A stretch of DNA of 64,000 bases from Blakeslea trispora (Eukaryota; Mucoromycota; Mucoromycetes; Mucorales; Choanephoraceae), in NCBI GenBank assembly GCA_025331445.1, contig JAIWNE010000009.1, positions 248,001 to 312,000 of the forward strand, in the 5' to 3' direction. The translations under genes and the position numbers were made by a program. Shown in pieces: positions 39,036 to 50,828 of this stretch. Under the pieces are notes generated by a model that was given only the letters and a program-made list of their open reading frames with translations, was not told where the DNA came from and searched no databases. The first letter of the stretch is position 1. The number at the start of each line of letters is the position of its first letter.

Positions 39036-41608
39036 CTAATCCTTATCGGCATCTTCCTTGAGGGACACAGTACGGTTGACAACAATGTTCTTCAAACCTT
39101 CCTTGACCTTACCAGCCTTGATCAATTCAGCATCGAACTCAGTGTCCTTATCCAAACAGAAATAACCTGTACGAGTAAATTGCCAACGCATGCTTTCCTT
39201 GTCCTTACCACCAGTCTTCTTGACCCAGTCAGCAATGTGATCATAGATACCAACTTCAGCAATAGCGCCCTTGACAATCTCCAAAGAATGGCTGTTGAGG
39301 TCATTGAGATAACCACCTTCGACAGTTTCGGGGTTATCATGCTTGAAAAGACGTTCATAGATGCGGAGTTCATCCAGCTTGACAGGTGAGTTGTGCTTGG
39401 GAGATTCAGCAACCCAGTGGATATAAGTCTTGGGCTTCTTGAATTCGCCTTCGTTTTCATAGACACATTCAATTTCAATCACCTTGCCATCAGTATCCTT
39501 CTTGTAATTTGTGCAACGAATGGGGTGTTTGGCATACAAGAGACCAACAGACTTTCCGGGGGCAAGACGGAAGTAACCCTTGGTGTCTTGCTCACGGAAA
39601 TCAGAACGATCAATATAGACAACCTTGGCAAAAGGAACCTTGTGTTCACCAAAGCTAGGATCTCTGGGCTTGTTGGGTACAACGACTTCTTCAACAAAGT
39701 CATCAGGGAGGTTGGTCAAGACAACACGGATAGGATCAGCAATGGCCATCAAACGAGGAGTAGACTTGTCAAGGTATTCACGTGTCTTGTTATCAAAGCG
39801 GGAGACTTCAATTGTAGATTGAGCGGTAGTGACACCGAGTTCAAGAACAAAGTTGTTGATGGCTTCAGGAGGAACACCACGACGACGGATACCGACCAAA
39901 GTATAGAGTCTGGGATCATCCCAATCGGAAACGTGCTTGTTGTTGACCATCTTGAGAATCTTACGCTTAGACATGATAGTACCGGTCACGTTCAGACGAC
40001 CGTATTCCCATTGAACAGGCTTATAGATCTCTACGGCATCAACCAACCAATAATAACTTTCACGGGATTGTCTAAATTCAGTTGTACAGAGCGAATGAGT
40101 AATGTTCTCAAATGAATCAACACAACAGTGAGTGAAATCATAAGTAGGGTAAATGCACCATTGATCATGCGTTCTGAAATGAGGTGTGTAGAGAACACGA
40201 TAGGCAATTAAATCCCAGAATTGAGGGTTGCCATTGGTCAAATCCATCTTCATACGAAGTGTCACTTCGCCTTCCTTATAACGACCTTCCTTCATCTTCA
40301 TGAATTGATCCATTGTCTCTTCAATAGGTCTATCACGATGAACACAGGCTCTACGTTCACCATGGTCCTTACCACCTCTGCATGCATTGATTTCATCACC
40401 TGTACATTGACAGGTGTAAGCCAAACCCTTCTTGATCAATTTGACAGCCAAATCAAACAACTGTTGAAAGTAATCACTAGAATAAGTAATCTTGAAGGGT
40501 TCAAAACCGAGCCATCTGACGGTATCGAGGATGGAGGTAAAGTATTTTTCTTCTTCAGCTTCGGGATTGGTATCATCATAACGGAGATAAGTAATACCAT
40601 TATGGGCTTTTGCGTAACCAAAGTTGACATTGATAGCCTTTGCATGACCGATATGGAGATAACCGTTAGGTTCAGGAGGGAAACGGGTGACTACTTTACC
40701 ACCTGTGACCTTGAGATGTTCTTGCATCAATTCAGCATTGATTTGAGGGTTCTCTCCTGGCTTGTGCAATTTGCCAAGTTCACCTTCAAAGAAAACTTTA
40801 CTCAAATCAACTGTCTTCTCAGCTTCCTTGGGCTTTTCACCAGACTTGGCAGCAGCAGCAGCAGGCTTAGCTTCCTTCTTTTTCTTTTGAGGTGCATCAC
40901 GTTCGTCTTTGGGGCCCAACAAGGCAAGATATTGGGCTTCAACTTCATTCTTCAACTTACCACCATCAGCCCAGCGAAGGGACTCCATCTTTTTGGTGTT
41001 GGCAAGGGTAGGACCCAAAGTTTTGTAACGATTGGCAACAATATTGTCCTTGTTGCTGTTGATGTATTCAGCAACTGCTGCGGAAATTTGTTCAGGAGTT
41101 ACAACAATGCCTATTTTTTTGTTTTTTTTCAAACAATAAACAAGAATTGAGGATAAGAATCGCCTATATCGATATGTAGTCAAATCAACACATTACCAAC
41201 ACCAGTAGCAGCATCGAATTCTTCTTCCTTAAATCCAGCATCACAGAATTTGTTGGCAGCTGTAATTCACCCATATCAAAAAGTATCAGTAAATCATTCT
41301 ACACTTTCTTTCTTTTTTGCATAAACATCAAATCAAAATTGCTTACCAGAAATTTGGTCAGTTGTCTTCAAGTCGCCATTCATGATCTTCTTGACGATAA
41401 AACCAAGGTGTTCTTGAGCGCCCTTGGAAGCAGTGGTTGCTAAAGTGTACAAGAGAATACCAACATCCTTGTCACAACCAGAGTCGCGTACTTGAGCTTC
41501 ATCAATCACTTTTTCAAGTGTAGGAGCAAGCTTTTTGTTCTTGGCAGTATCCTTGGCCTTTTGCTCGGACAAGCCAATTTTGACAAAGAGTGGGACTAAA
41601 TCCTCCAT
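39036..41608 (-). CDS. GLN4: glutaminyl-tRNA synthetase, cytosolic
   Basis: Predicted 799-residue class I synthetase charging tRNA-Gln. Exons in reading order are 41608-41347, 41259-41197 and 41110-39036. The eukaryote-specific N-terminal domain (residues 1-190) begins MEDLVPLFVKIGLSEQKAKD and ends in a Lys/Ala-rich linker. The catalytic domain has the HIGH motif in PPEPNGYLHIGHAKAINVNF and the KMSKS-type motif TIMSKRKI. Two beta-barrel anticodon-binding domains follow (APGKSVGLLYAKHPIRCTNY). Start was set at the ATG of MEDLVPLF rather than an upstream in-frame ATG that would add a Phe-rich leader from a T-rich tract. Introns are 87 and 86 bp, longer than average here. Coding GC is raised, as in ATP sulfurylase. 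Confidence 0.96.
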
Positions 41609-43499
41609 TGTTTCTTTAGATAAAGGTACAAATAAGTAAACAAAACAAAAAGAGAAAAAAAAAAAAAGGGCTGAAAGGTGAATCAATGAATTTTGACCTG
41701 GATTTCAGTCACATAAGCAGTCACTTGCAGGAGAGGCAGATCAGAAACAGCACTTGTGAGCTTACAGATCTGATAGGTCGTCAAACAGAAGTTTGTTGGC
41801 TGTCGTTGATCAGTCTAAAAGCATACTACAAGACCAAAACAAACCAATTGACTGAAACCTTCATCTAGCCAAGAACACATATATACTTCAATTGTAATTT
41901 TTTTTTAGCAGAACATATGGAGCGTAAGGAAATCTACCTATAATTCATGACTTGAAGGAACGTAGTCTATTATTGTGACAGATGATAATTCAAGAAGGTT
42001 TTAGTATATTGTCTCTATCTTAGTTTGTCATAGTCATGGCATGAGCTGCTTTAACTATAAACCAAGAAACCTTCACTGATCTCCTTATGCTTGGTGTAAA
42101 TCAATGATTGCTGTTTACATGCTAAAGTATCAAAGGTAGAAGTGTGTTTTCTATTTTAAACAATGTATTGAGAAAAAATAAAAAGAGACGCATAGGCCTT
42201 GATAGCACTACACACAACAACTCGGGCTCATTCAGGGACATTGAGCCAGTGAAATTCGCCGACAAGTGTGTTGACATCAAAGCAATCACTGCAATTCATT
42301 CCCTGTAAGCCTGTCTTTATATCTAAGCCAAGAAGAAAGTGAATGAATTCGTCCTTGCTAGTACAGTCATTCATTCCTTCTTGATGCAACTGCTCAAGGC
42401 TGGGGGGGAGGGTAAAAAATCTCTGTCTACATGCTAGAACTGTTGTATCATGGAACATACATGACTGTGGAACTCTTCTCTTTACCTCTGTTAACACTAA
42501 AGTCTTAGGCAACAGTTGCTATTGTTAAAGAAATAGTAGATATGTATAACATCTACTACAACAATTTCTAAAAAAAACTATCGCAGAATTCAAAAAAGTC
42601 CAAGGTATTTCTTATAGCACTTTGTTGAACTCTTTGTTAAACACAACAGAGTCAAAAGGGTTGCTTCTGATTATTCATCTAATATGTAGAGCTTGATATC
42701 ACAGAGTGCAACTATTATAAGACTTTCTTGTACAAATAAACATCTTTTGTGTGCAGACAACAACAAAAAAGTGACACCTAAATCAAAGTAGCTCATTATA
42801 CATTGTTTTACTAGCTTGCTTATTTATTGCTTCTTTTTTGTTGTTGTTGTGCAATTAACAACTCTCGCCAAGAGAGTCGTTCCTTGATCAGGTGTTTCGT
42901 CCAGAATAGACACCTATGCTTTTCACCGGCAAAGAATACACTAATAAATAAGCATTAAACTAAGACTTTATAACCTGCAGATAAAAGCTCAAGTCATTTG
43001 AAGAAAAGGGTCAATCATAAATAATGTTGGAATCTGCTTATCTCTCTCCTCAAGTGAATAAGGAAAAGGAGAGAGAGAGAATTAAATCTATAGAAGGTCC
43101 TTGACAATTCATATGCTTAGAGCGGAAAGTCAAGTCAAAATGAGGAATCAATCCATTTATTCAAGTCCTTGAAATTTTCTTTTTCTTTCTCAGAATGCCA
43201 TCTGTTTCCGGAAATAGTGTTTTTTTTTAAAAAAAAAAGAAACTAAATAGGAAAGTGAACGGCCCCATGAGTCAATTGAAAGTAACACGAAATGTATCGA
43301 ATTGATAATGTTTTTTTTATATATATAAAATGATGAAATGCATGTTTGAAATAATGATAATAAAATAAAAAAGAAAGTCTAATGGTGTGGGTGTGTATAG
43401 ATGGGAATGCAGGATATAATAATAGGCGTAATAGATTTACGATATATACAAGGAGAAAGATAGATTAAATAAGTGATACACACATATATATAAAACTGT
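41609..43499. other. intergenic region between GLN4 and zinc-ribbon gene
   Basis: 1.9 kb with no firmly supported gene. It includes the GLN4 promoter on the left and a weak small ORF listed separately. Purine and A+T tracts dominate 43.0-43.5 kb. Confidence 0.55.
42228..42512 (-). CDS. small ORF of unknown function, possible gene remnant
   Basis: A 94-codon frame I do not recognise. Its C-terminal half (LEQLHQEGMNDCTSKDEFIH, then FLLGLDIKTGLQ and FDVNTLVGEFHWLNVPE) is acidic with alternating hydrophobics and looks more protein-like than the surrounding shadows. The upstream bases include a possible acceptor (TTTAACAATAG) before CAACTGTTGCC and a possible donor GTAAAG, so it may be the last exon(s) of a split gene. 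No consistent full model could be built. Confidence 0.25.
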   Translation of the reverse strand: MPKTLVLTEVKRRVPQSCMFHDTTVLACRQRFFTLPPSLEQLHQEGMNDCTSKDEFIHFLLGLDIKTGLQGMNCSDCFDVNTLVGEFHWLNVPE

Positions 43500-43805
43500 T
43501 TAAGGAGTGCCAGTGTGAGACCCGTCACTGTAGAAGAAATCATCAGTTGAGGCTTCCGATAGATAGCGTTCAGATTCAGAGGATTCTCTTCCATCATATG
43601 GCAGCATTTCGTTTTTCCATTTACATTGAGAACATTCATATCGAACTCTTGAGTTGTCGGTTAAGCGTTTGTTGAGAACAATCAATGACTTTTCAGATCT
43701 TGTCAATTGTACAGAGTTTGGGCTCTTACAACGAGGGCATGGGTGAGAAGCTTGTTCAAGACAAATTTTTTTTCCAGAGTTTGAGACGATAACGAATCCA
43801 GTCAT
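43500..43805 (-). CDS. small zinc-ribbon protein
   Basis: Predicted 101-residue single-exon protein. It opens MTGFVIVSNSGKKICLEQA and carries two CxxC knuckles, HPCPRCKSP and YECSQCKWKNE, separated by about 35 residues. This arrangement resembles the zinc-ribbon family of small fungal proteins (zf-ribbon type, e.g. zinc_ribbon_15). The C-terminal third is acidic and Ser-rich with no structure predicted by eye. I chose the ATG at 43805 over a farther upstream one because the extra N-terminus would be an unlikely Phe run encoded by poly-A/T. Function is unknown. The gene stands alone, with about 1.9 kb and 4.2 kb of empty DNA on its two sides. Confidence 0.65.
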   Translation of the reverse strand: MTGFVIVSNSGKKICLEQASHPCPRCKSPNSVQLTRSEKSLIVLNKRLTDNSRVRYECSQCKWKNEMLPYDGRESSESERYLSEASTDDFFYSDGSHTGTP

Positions 43806-46800
43806 TATTTGATTGATGTATATTTTGTAAAAAAAGAAATAATTAAATAGTGTAAAAAAAAAAAAGAAAGAAAAAAGACACAAATAATGAATGGTTTTTA
43901 TACTCCTAAATAAATAAATAAAAAAAAAAAAGTGGAGTAATATAGGAGTTTGAAGAATTCAGGCCCACGTTTTCCTTTCGGCTCCTTACAGGTCGAGTTT
44001 TAAAATAATTTATACTGCAATGTAGAAGCCACGTTTCGAAACTGGTGCTACTTTGGGCTTATTCTTTCCTACACCAATCAAGGCTTTAAATGTAACTTTT
44101 CGTCATAAATACGTCGGAGACAAATAAGCATCTTTTTTTTTTTTTTTTCTTTCTTCTTGCTTTAGTGATTCAAGTGGAGCCAAAGAAAGAAATAAGCTTC
44201 TTTTATTATGTATAATCACATTTTCTTGTGCTTACTTGAAACAGTTGTCAACAAAGCTTTTTTTTTCTTTTTTCTCTCTCTCTTAAATAAGAGTAATAAA
44301 TGGCTGCATGAATGAATTGGAATAACCTTTGCTATGTACAACATCGCTAGGCCATGAGAAAAGAGCCTTTGTATGGTCATGTATACAGAAATTCATTTAC
44401 AAAAAAGAGTTGTACTACTCTTGAGCATGACTCTTTCCATCTTCTCTCCCTTCTATCTAAAAGCCGCCTTTTTTTTTGTTTTTGTTCATTTATTTATTGA
44501 TTTGAAGCTTAAACCCTTCTAAAACTAGAAAATAAATTAAGGATACTACAAACAAACTTGATTTAAAAATAAATTTTTAACAGAAATTGCTAAATACGGT
44601 TTATTTTTTTTTTTTTTTGAGAAATTTGCGGGGGTTAAACGATCTATTCCTCAAGTAGTTAACTACGCGAAATAAAGGTGTAACCTATAACTTATTTCAA
44701 CAAAGAAACTACCGGTGTATTTTTATTTGGAGATCAATTGGAAAAAAAAAAGAAATGACTTGATAGCGTATTTGTCTATTGAGCTTTATGAAAGAGATAG
44801 ATCATTCCGAGAATAAGGACATATATTTAATTATGTGTATTTTTTTTTCCCTGATACAAAGTTTTAATTAATTAAAACAATACTTTGGGAGGTTTTTTTT
44901 TTTTTTTTTTTTACTTTTCGTCAAAATTGAATGGCAGCTCTCACCTTTATATTCATCGTACGATTCTAATCATGATTATGTCATGCTCAAGCATAAGAAG
45001 TTAAGAATAATCAAATTAAATGAAAGTTTCTTTATTCTCAGTGACAATACGCTTGAGTCATTCGATTTAAACAATGGGTTGTTTGGTTTCAAAATATATC
45101 GCAACAAGAGATTTGATTGATGCTACCATGATTCAAAGAGCTTCATGACATCTATATTGACTCAAGAGAGAAAAAGCTTTTAATAATAAAAAGCCTGTTG
45201 ACTCAAAAACAAAGAGATTTTCCAAGACTCCTTAAAAAAGTTGGAATTAATCTCAATAAATATTCAAGCTATAAAATCCTCATATTTATTATTTCAAGCA
45301 ATCATTCCAATACAATAATATTGCAATAAACGATAACAAGACTGATAAAACAAAGATCACTGGATCACACAAAAAAAAAAGAAAAGATGATAATAGATGC
45401 AAAAAGAACATGGGTTCAATTACCATTAAAGAAAAATTTCTATCTCGATTGCTTGTTCGACATACAAAAGGGTTGTGTTACAAACAGTTTGTTCAGCTAT
45501 ATTTAGGCTCAGTAAGAAAAAAGAGTTGGATTTAAACAAAGTGTGCAAAGAAGCTATATTTCAAGGTCTATGGCATCATACATCATTCAGGGGGATGATG
45601 CAATTTTATAGAAAAATGACTTTTTTTTTTTTTTTTTTTTTAGCTTGTTTTCATCAATTAGTATAGTTTTTCTTTAGATCTACTTGTCGTATATCGAATT
45701 TTCGTTTTTATCATTTTAAACGAATGATCTCAGCAAGGTAGATTTCGAAGGCAGAAAAAAAAAAAAAAAAAAAAAAGAGGAGAAGGCAGATGTAGAAAAC
45801 ATGATGAACTGATACGGCTGTTTGAATCTTATGACAGCACACAGTTGTCAAGTTTTTATAGGCTAGGTAGAGAAGGAAGAGAGCAATCATTGTCAAGGAC
45901 TTGTGTATTTCAGATTTTACACCATAAATTTGGTTCCAAGAAATCTCTCTTTTTACACACACACACACACAATGACTAAAAGAGTTTTATAAAGAATAGA
46001 TGAATAACATCATAGTTCAACTACCAAGCAGAACGTTTTCTAATCACGCCAGATAGTTTTTCTCTGCTAAACTTATGCAGTCTTCAATGGATCAAGAAAC
46101 AGGTAGTAACATTCCATTCAAGCCGCAGTAAGAACAGTATTGCCTCTTTGCCGTCAAAGGAATGACAGGAATATTACCATTGATCATGCGTATCTATTTC
46201 TCTATCTGAAAACTGAAAAAAAAAGAAGTCATGAGATATGCGATAACAGCTATCAGCAATAATAGGAAAAATAACTACAACAGTCAGTCCTTTGCCTGGG
46301 AATGCATGTTTTCAAAGCAAAAAAAATACAAGAAATAATTTCTCAGAGACGACCTGATTGACTGACTACAAGTAGAATCAAAAAAGATCATTTTGATTCC
46401 AGAAAAAAAAGAAAAACGCGGAAAAATAAAACATGATGGAAAAACTCAATACTCCATGTGGACCACAATAGTCCTTTTTTTTTTTCTTTCTTTTTGAGAA
46501 ACATCAAAACCAAGTGAAGCGGGTAGTGTTGATATTGACAATGCGTCATTTTTAATGTGGCGCTTTGAAAGGTGGCTTAACGATTTGCCGCCAGTAACTT
46601 TACTTGTTATTCAAGTTGTCTTGGTTTATACCAGTAACTGTCATCAGTCTCTCTTTCTGATGCCAACTCAGCCTGGTCAACTCTGCCCATTCATCAACAT
46701 CCCTTTGTTCACATTCAATGTCCTGAATTGTCTCTGTTGAATAAACTGCAATGCAGTCATTTATATCACACTAACCGAGACAATAGAGTGTTATCTTTTG

Positions 46801-48050
46801 CTTTAGCTGTTTCTTGATCGTATGAATAAACTGTTGTTCAGCTACAAGTACCAAGTCAAGAGAGATATAAGGCTTATTGTCAAATGGTTCTCACACTCGT
46901 CTTGTTTCGCTACTTTAAAAGACAAGGCAACAGTAACCTTCCTAATTTGTTTTCTCAAGTCTAAATATTGACTTAAAACCGGGGAATGTTTTATTTTTAA
47001 GATGGAGCTCCTTTTTGACCGGTTGCTTGGGACTTCCTCCCAGTTTCCCGTTTTCTTTCTTCATGTTCGATGGAAACAGGCTGACTTACTAATTTCTGAA
47101 TCACGACGCAAGAATAATTTATAATGAACCCTTGTGTCCCTTGATTTGTTCTCCAAGTTCTTTTTTTTTTTTTTTTTTTTCTGTGCTGACCACCACTAAT
47201 AAAAGCATAAAATCAAATGTGACAACATTCAGCTGCTTAGCTCACCCTTTTTTTTTTTTTTAGACCTACAAGCCTCGATATTTAAATACAATAGACAGCG
47301 TCCTAATTTCTTTTTTGGAAAACTATCTCAATATCTATTTTTTTTTTTTCTTTGTCCTACTTTTCTTAATCATCAGCTGTCATCAATCATTTGTTTCTTG
47401 TGGTCAATAGTGTCTTTAAATAAAGGAAATCTCAAGTGTTGCTTGTTGTTGATCATCATTTCTGATTGAAGGATATAGAAATACATGGAACAATGACCAC
47501 TCTTGTGTGTTTTCTTTTGGCGCTAAAATTCAATATTCCCCCCCTGAATCTTGGAATTCATTGGATTTTCTGTCCTTTTCTTTCTAGAGTATTGACCACC
47601 ATCGTTTTCTCTCTTTTTTTTTTTTTGCATTTTAACTAGTAGAACAAAGATGTTGCTTTATATGAATAAAACACAAGTTGTGTTTGTTGAATGAGTCACG
47701 ACAGAGCTATGTATGCTGATGTTGTACTATAAACCCCTTTTTAAAGAAGCACTACAAGGCTTCAGCATACAGGTGAACAGGTTGGATAACTAGTGCAATC
47801 TTGAAGCCTTATAAATCATCTATTGAGAAAGATACACACTGATCTATTTGTGAGCTTGGCCTGTTTAACTATGATCATTCCAAGATGTTTGGCGGATTTT
47901 GAAACTGAAAGAGTAGTTTCCTTTTAAAGCCTTCTTTTTAAAGCAAACTTTTTTTTTTCTTTTGATCTTTTATGCCTTGCTCTTTTACTGTTTAAGGAAC
48001 AAACATTGGTATACTTGTTTTCTTATTCTTGTAAATCAACTATAGTTACA
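43806..48050. other. 4.2-kb gene-poor A+T-rich region left of the sex-locus block
   Basis: No coding region is supported over 4.2 kb. Homopolymer runs are frequent and long: T runs of about 17-20 at 44894, 45621 and 47161, and an A run of about 22 at 45754. An (AC)8 tract lies at 45955-45970. ORFs on both strands are under 90 codons and lack motifs. tRNA-like A and B boxes were looked for by eye and not found. Confidence 0.6.
45955..45970. repeat. (AC)8 microsatellite
   Basis: Sixteen bases of perfect AC dinucleotide repeat in gene-poor DNA. Confidence 0.9.
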
Positions 48051-49371
48051 ATGCCGCCTAAAAGAAAATCGCGAGAATTCAACATAACAACACAAGCCAA
48101 GAGACAACGTACAGAACTATGCTCACTTTGTTATCAACGTCAACAATGTGTGGCTACCACATTTCCAATACGCTTGTATTTCTTGTTAGCTTTGATTCCT
48201 TCTCTAACGGATATAGAATCTCTGTTTGAGAAAGAGGCAGACGATGTTCAGTATTTGGCTAGTTGCATTCGTCTTCTAGTTGATCAACCTGATCTCTGTA
48301 AAAGTGTCATGACAAGACTTCAAGAGCTATTGCAGACTAAAAAGATAGAGGAATACAAGTCTTTGTTATCCAAGGACTGTCAGATTGATGCAAAAAAAGA
48401 GTATGCATTTCTTGTTCATCTTGTTGATCAGTTGGAGGTAAACCCTATAGTTGACTTATCTTCTTTCTTCTAAACTACGCAAATCTCTCTCTCTTTTTGT
48501 GTGTGTGTGTGTGTAAATATACGGCTCTATAGGCTCGTCATAGCCTATTGTTAGGACTTTTTTCAGATCCAATGATTTCACTTGATACGTTGTTTCTAAT
48601 AGAGGTCACATTGACAAGAGCTCTTGCTGTCTTGACAGTAGCCCATAGAATAAAAGTAAGCCTTTATTTCCTTCAGAGAGACATTTGATCCAAGAGAATA
48701 ACATTCAATCAAGTTGAAAGAGATAGAAGAGGCAGTTGTCTTATCAGATCATTCCGATTCAGAACTGATTGATATAAGCAACTGTCAAGTGAGTGAGCCA
48801 ATAGAAACCATAGCCGCACAGGTTACTATAGAAACCTCCGTCTCTATGCCCGATTATGAAGCCCTGTCCACACCTGAACTAAGAGCTAAATTAAAATCGT
48901 ATGGTTACAAATCAGGCGGAAGACGGACTCAAATGATTGAAGACCTCCAAAAGATCTTTAATACGATCCATTGCATGAAATCAACTGCACCAGTCAAGTC
49001 TAAACTCATTCAGCCAGATGAACTCGAGGAAGAAACCATGACGGCAAAAGAACAATTGAGTCCTGAAACACGTAATAAGATAGTCAAACATCTCAAGGAA
49101 AACAAGTTGCTGTGGGACCAGATATTACGATATGAGGTATATGTTACTTTCCTGGGTATCATGATGAAAGTGTTGATTGACTCATAGCTTGACACTCATT
49201 AGCAAGTCAATATTAACGATTGCCATATGGGTCTTGATTGCAAAAAGAGTGAATTGAAGGCAGTGTTGGACGAATATGTAAGTAGAAGGCCATTGTTTGC
49301 TTGTTTCTGTCAATTCATTTGTGCTTTAGGCAGCAGGGAATGATTTCAAAAAGACAAAGAAAAAACGATAA
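48051..49371 (+). CDS. SLX4: SLX4-like structure-specific endonuclease subunit
   Basis: Predicted 349-residue protein. Exons are 48051-48437, 48533-48655, 48714-49136, 49203-49277 and 49330-49371. The N-terminus is basic (MPPKRKSREFNITTQAKRQR) with a short Cys pair (CSLCYQRQQC). The middle has TPELRAKLKSYGYKSGGRRT followed by MIEDLQKIF, the SAP-like element of Slx4 proteins. The C-terminus (LKENKLLWDQILRYE, then KSELKAVLDEY) matches the conserved C-terminal domain that binds the Slx1 nuclease. Family role: scaffold for resolving branched DNA in recombination and repair. Fungal Slx4 proteins vary greatly in length, so the assignment rests on the C-terminal 180 residues. The stop lies only 13 bp from the stop of the convergent alginate-lyase-like gene. 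Confidence 0.68.
48499..48514. repeat. (GT)8 microsatellite within SLX4 intron 1
   Basis: Perfect GT dinucleotide repeat inside the 95-bp first intron of the SLX4-like gene, between the donor and the branch/acceptor region. Confidence 0.9.
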
Positions 49372-49384
49372 TAAACAATTAGAT

Positions 49385-50775
49385 TCAAGTAGACCAAAGA
49401 ACATGGATCGTATTCTTTGGACCACCTAGCTTTTCTTTATTTTTACTCTGATAAGCAAATTCGAGAAATGGTTTGCAACAGCAATCATCACCGGTTGCCT
49501 GTAGCAGTAGTTCAACAGACCGGACAGCCTCTGTCATGTCCTCTGTTGGGTGAGGTGAATTGGCGAAGGTGGTGATGTATTTAATGGCCAAATGAATCAA
49601 GGGCTGCTGCTGATAGATGCTCATGTTCATGGCTTGTCCTAATTCCGCTAAACACAGGATGGCCTGTATATTAAAGACTAAATAATGAAAGGGCTTTGTT
49701 CGATTGGATTCAAAGCGTTGATTGCCTGTCTTTGCATCTATCTGTTTAGGTAATGAAGTCGAAAAGAATTCAAGCAGCGTATGACAGACCAAAGGTGATG
49801 TTGGATAGAGAAAATATTCAATGGTGCTTTTCTGAGCTATGTACCATGTAAAGATATTGTTTTTAGCTCTATTTGCTTCTAATGCAACTGGACTGGTCTT
49901 TAGCCAATGGAGATAAGCATTAAACCAAGCATGAATAGACGGCTTGATGGATTGATAAGCATCAAGCGAGTCCAAAAGAGGCAACACATTCACGACACGA
50001 ATCAAACTAAGTAAAATAGGTTTTCAACTTTTTTTTTTTTTTTTGCTTCAAATACTTGACTGTTACCTTCGAGAGCTAATGACGCCTTCACCACGCCCCA
50101 TCTTGGTCTTGTTTTGAGAGCCTCTCACGAGCTGTGCATAGTTGAGATGAGGATTCATGCGAGTTCTTTCATCCACAAAGAATGTATTTAACAAGAGTAC
50201 AGCATGATCTGCAAAAGAAGTACGATCAAACATATAATAGCCTAGACACAGATGCATGATGCTTTCTGCAAAAGATTCAAGAAAGGCTTGATCCTTCACA
50301 GCGCCAATGTCTAACAAATATTGGTATTTTAGCTTGATTTTATTGTTCTTTTTTTTTTTTTCTTTGTCTTACCTGGATTTCTTTTACCATCTTTTCGTAC
50401 GTATCTTGTATTTGGGTCATTCGAGTTTTCCTAAAACGAGTAAATGATTGTTCTTTTTTTTTTTTAATTCTTTTATTACTTACAGGCCACCAATAACTAT
50501 AGATAAAGAAATAAATAAATTACATTGTTCTTTTATTTTTTTTTCTAAACAACTTACGGTGCATAAGAAAGAAAGTCGCGACAGTCACCCGAAGGAGCGA
50601 GATGAGGAGCCGATTTTCCAAAAGTGATACTGAAAGGTCCACTGTCTAATGCAGTATTGGCTAGCCTTTCAAGACAGCGATAAGCTGTTTGTGTTGTTTG
50701 ATTCATGCCACACTGCTTTTGATAGCAAAGTTTTTGTAGTGAAATATATTCAACTTCGGGTCTTCTTGGTCCCAT
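49385..50775 (-). CDS. algL: alginate-lyase-like protein (algL of sex-locus flank)
   Basis: Predicted 384-residue protein of the alginate lyase fold (an alpha/alpha toroid family). Exons in reading order are 50775-50558, 50496-50484 (13 bp), 50430-50373, 50310-50067 and 50006-49385. The 13-bp exon completes the family motif APYWWP. YVRKDGKRNPDIGAVKDQAF and RMNPHLNYAQLV follow, then GRGEGVISSRSLIRVVNVLP, the family's core helices. By family, such proteins cleave uronic-acid polysaccharides, but substrate is unknown. The first ATG (MGPRRPEVEYISLQ) gives no signal peptide, unusual for a secreted lyase. The ATG lies only 53 bp downstream of the tptA stop. I recall an alginate lyase gene beside tptA in other Mucorales sex loci. 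Confidence 0.82.
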
Positions 50776-50828
50776 TATTGAAAAGAGAGAAAGAGAATAA
50801 AAAAAAAGAAAATAATCAAGTCGTTTAT

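Noticed and set aside
40221..41150. 309-codon plus-strand ORF
   Set aside because: It lies antisense to the conserved glutaminyl-tRNA synthetase gene and has no family motif; long antisense frames are expected opposite biased codon use.
48006..48050. Upstream in-frame ATG extending the SLX4-like protein by 15 residues
   Set aside because: The extra segment is hydrophobic and overlaps a probable leader; the ATG at 48051 starts a typical basic nuclear N-terminus.
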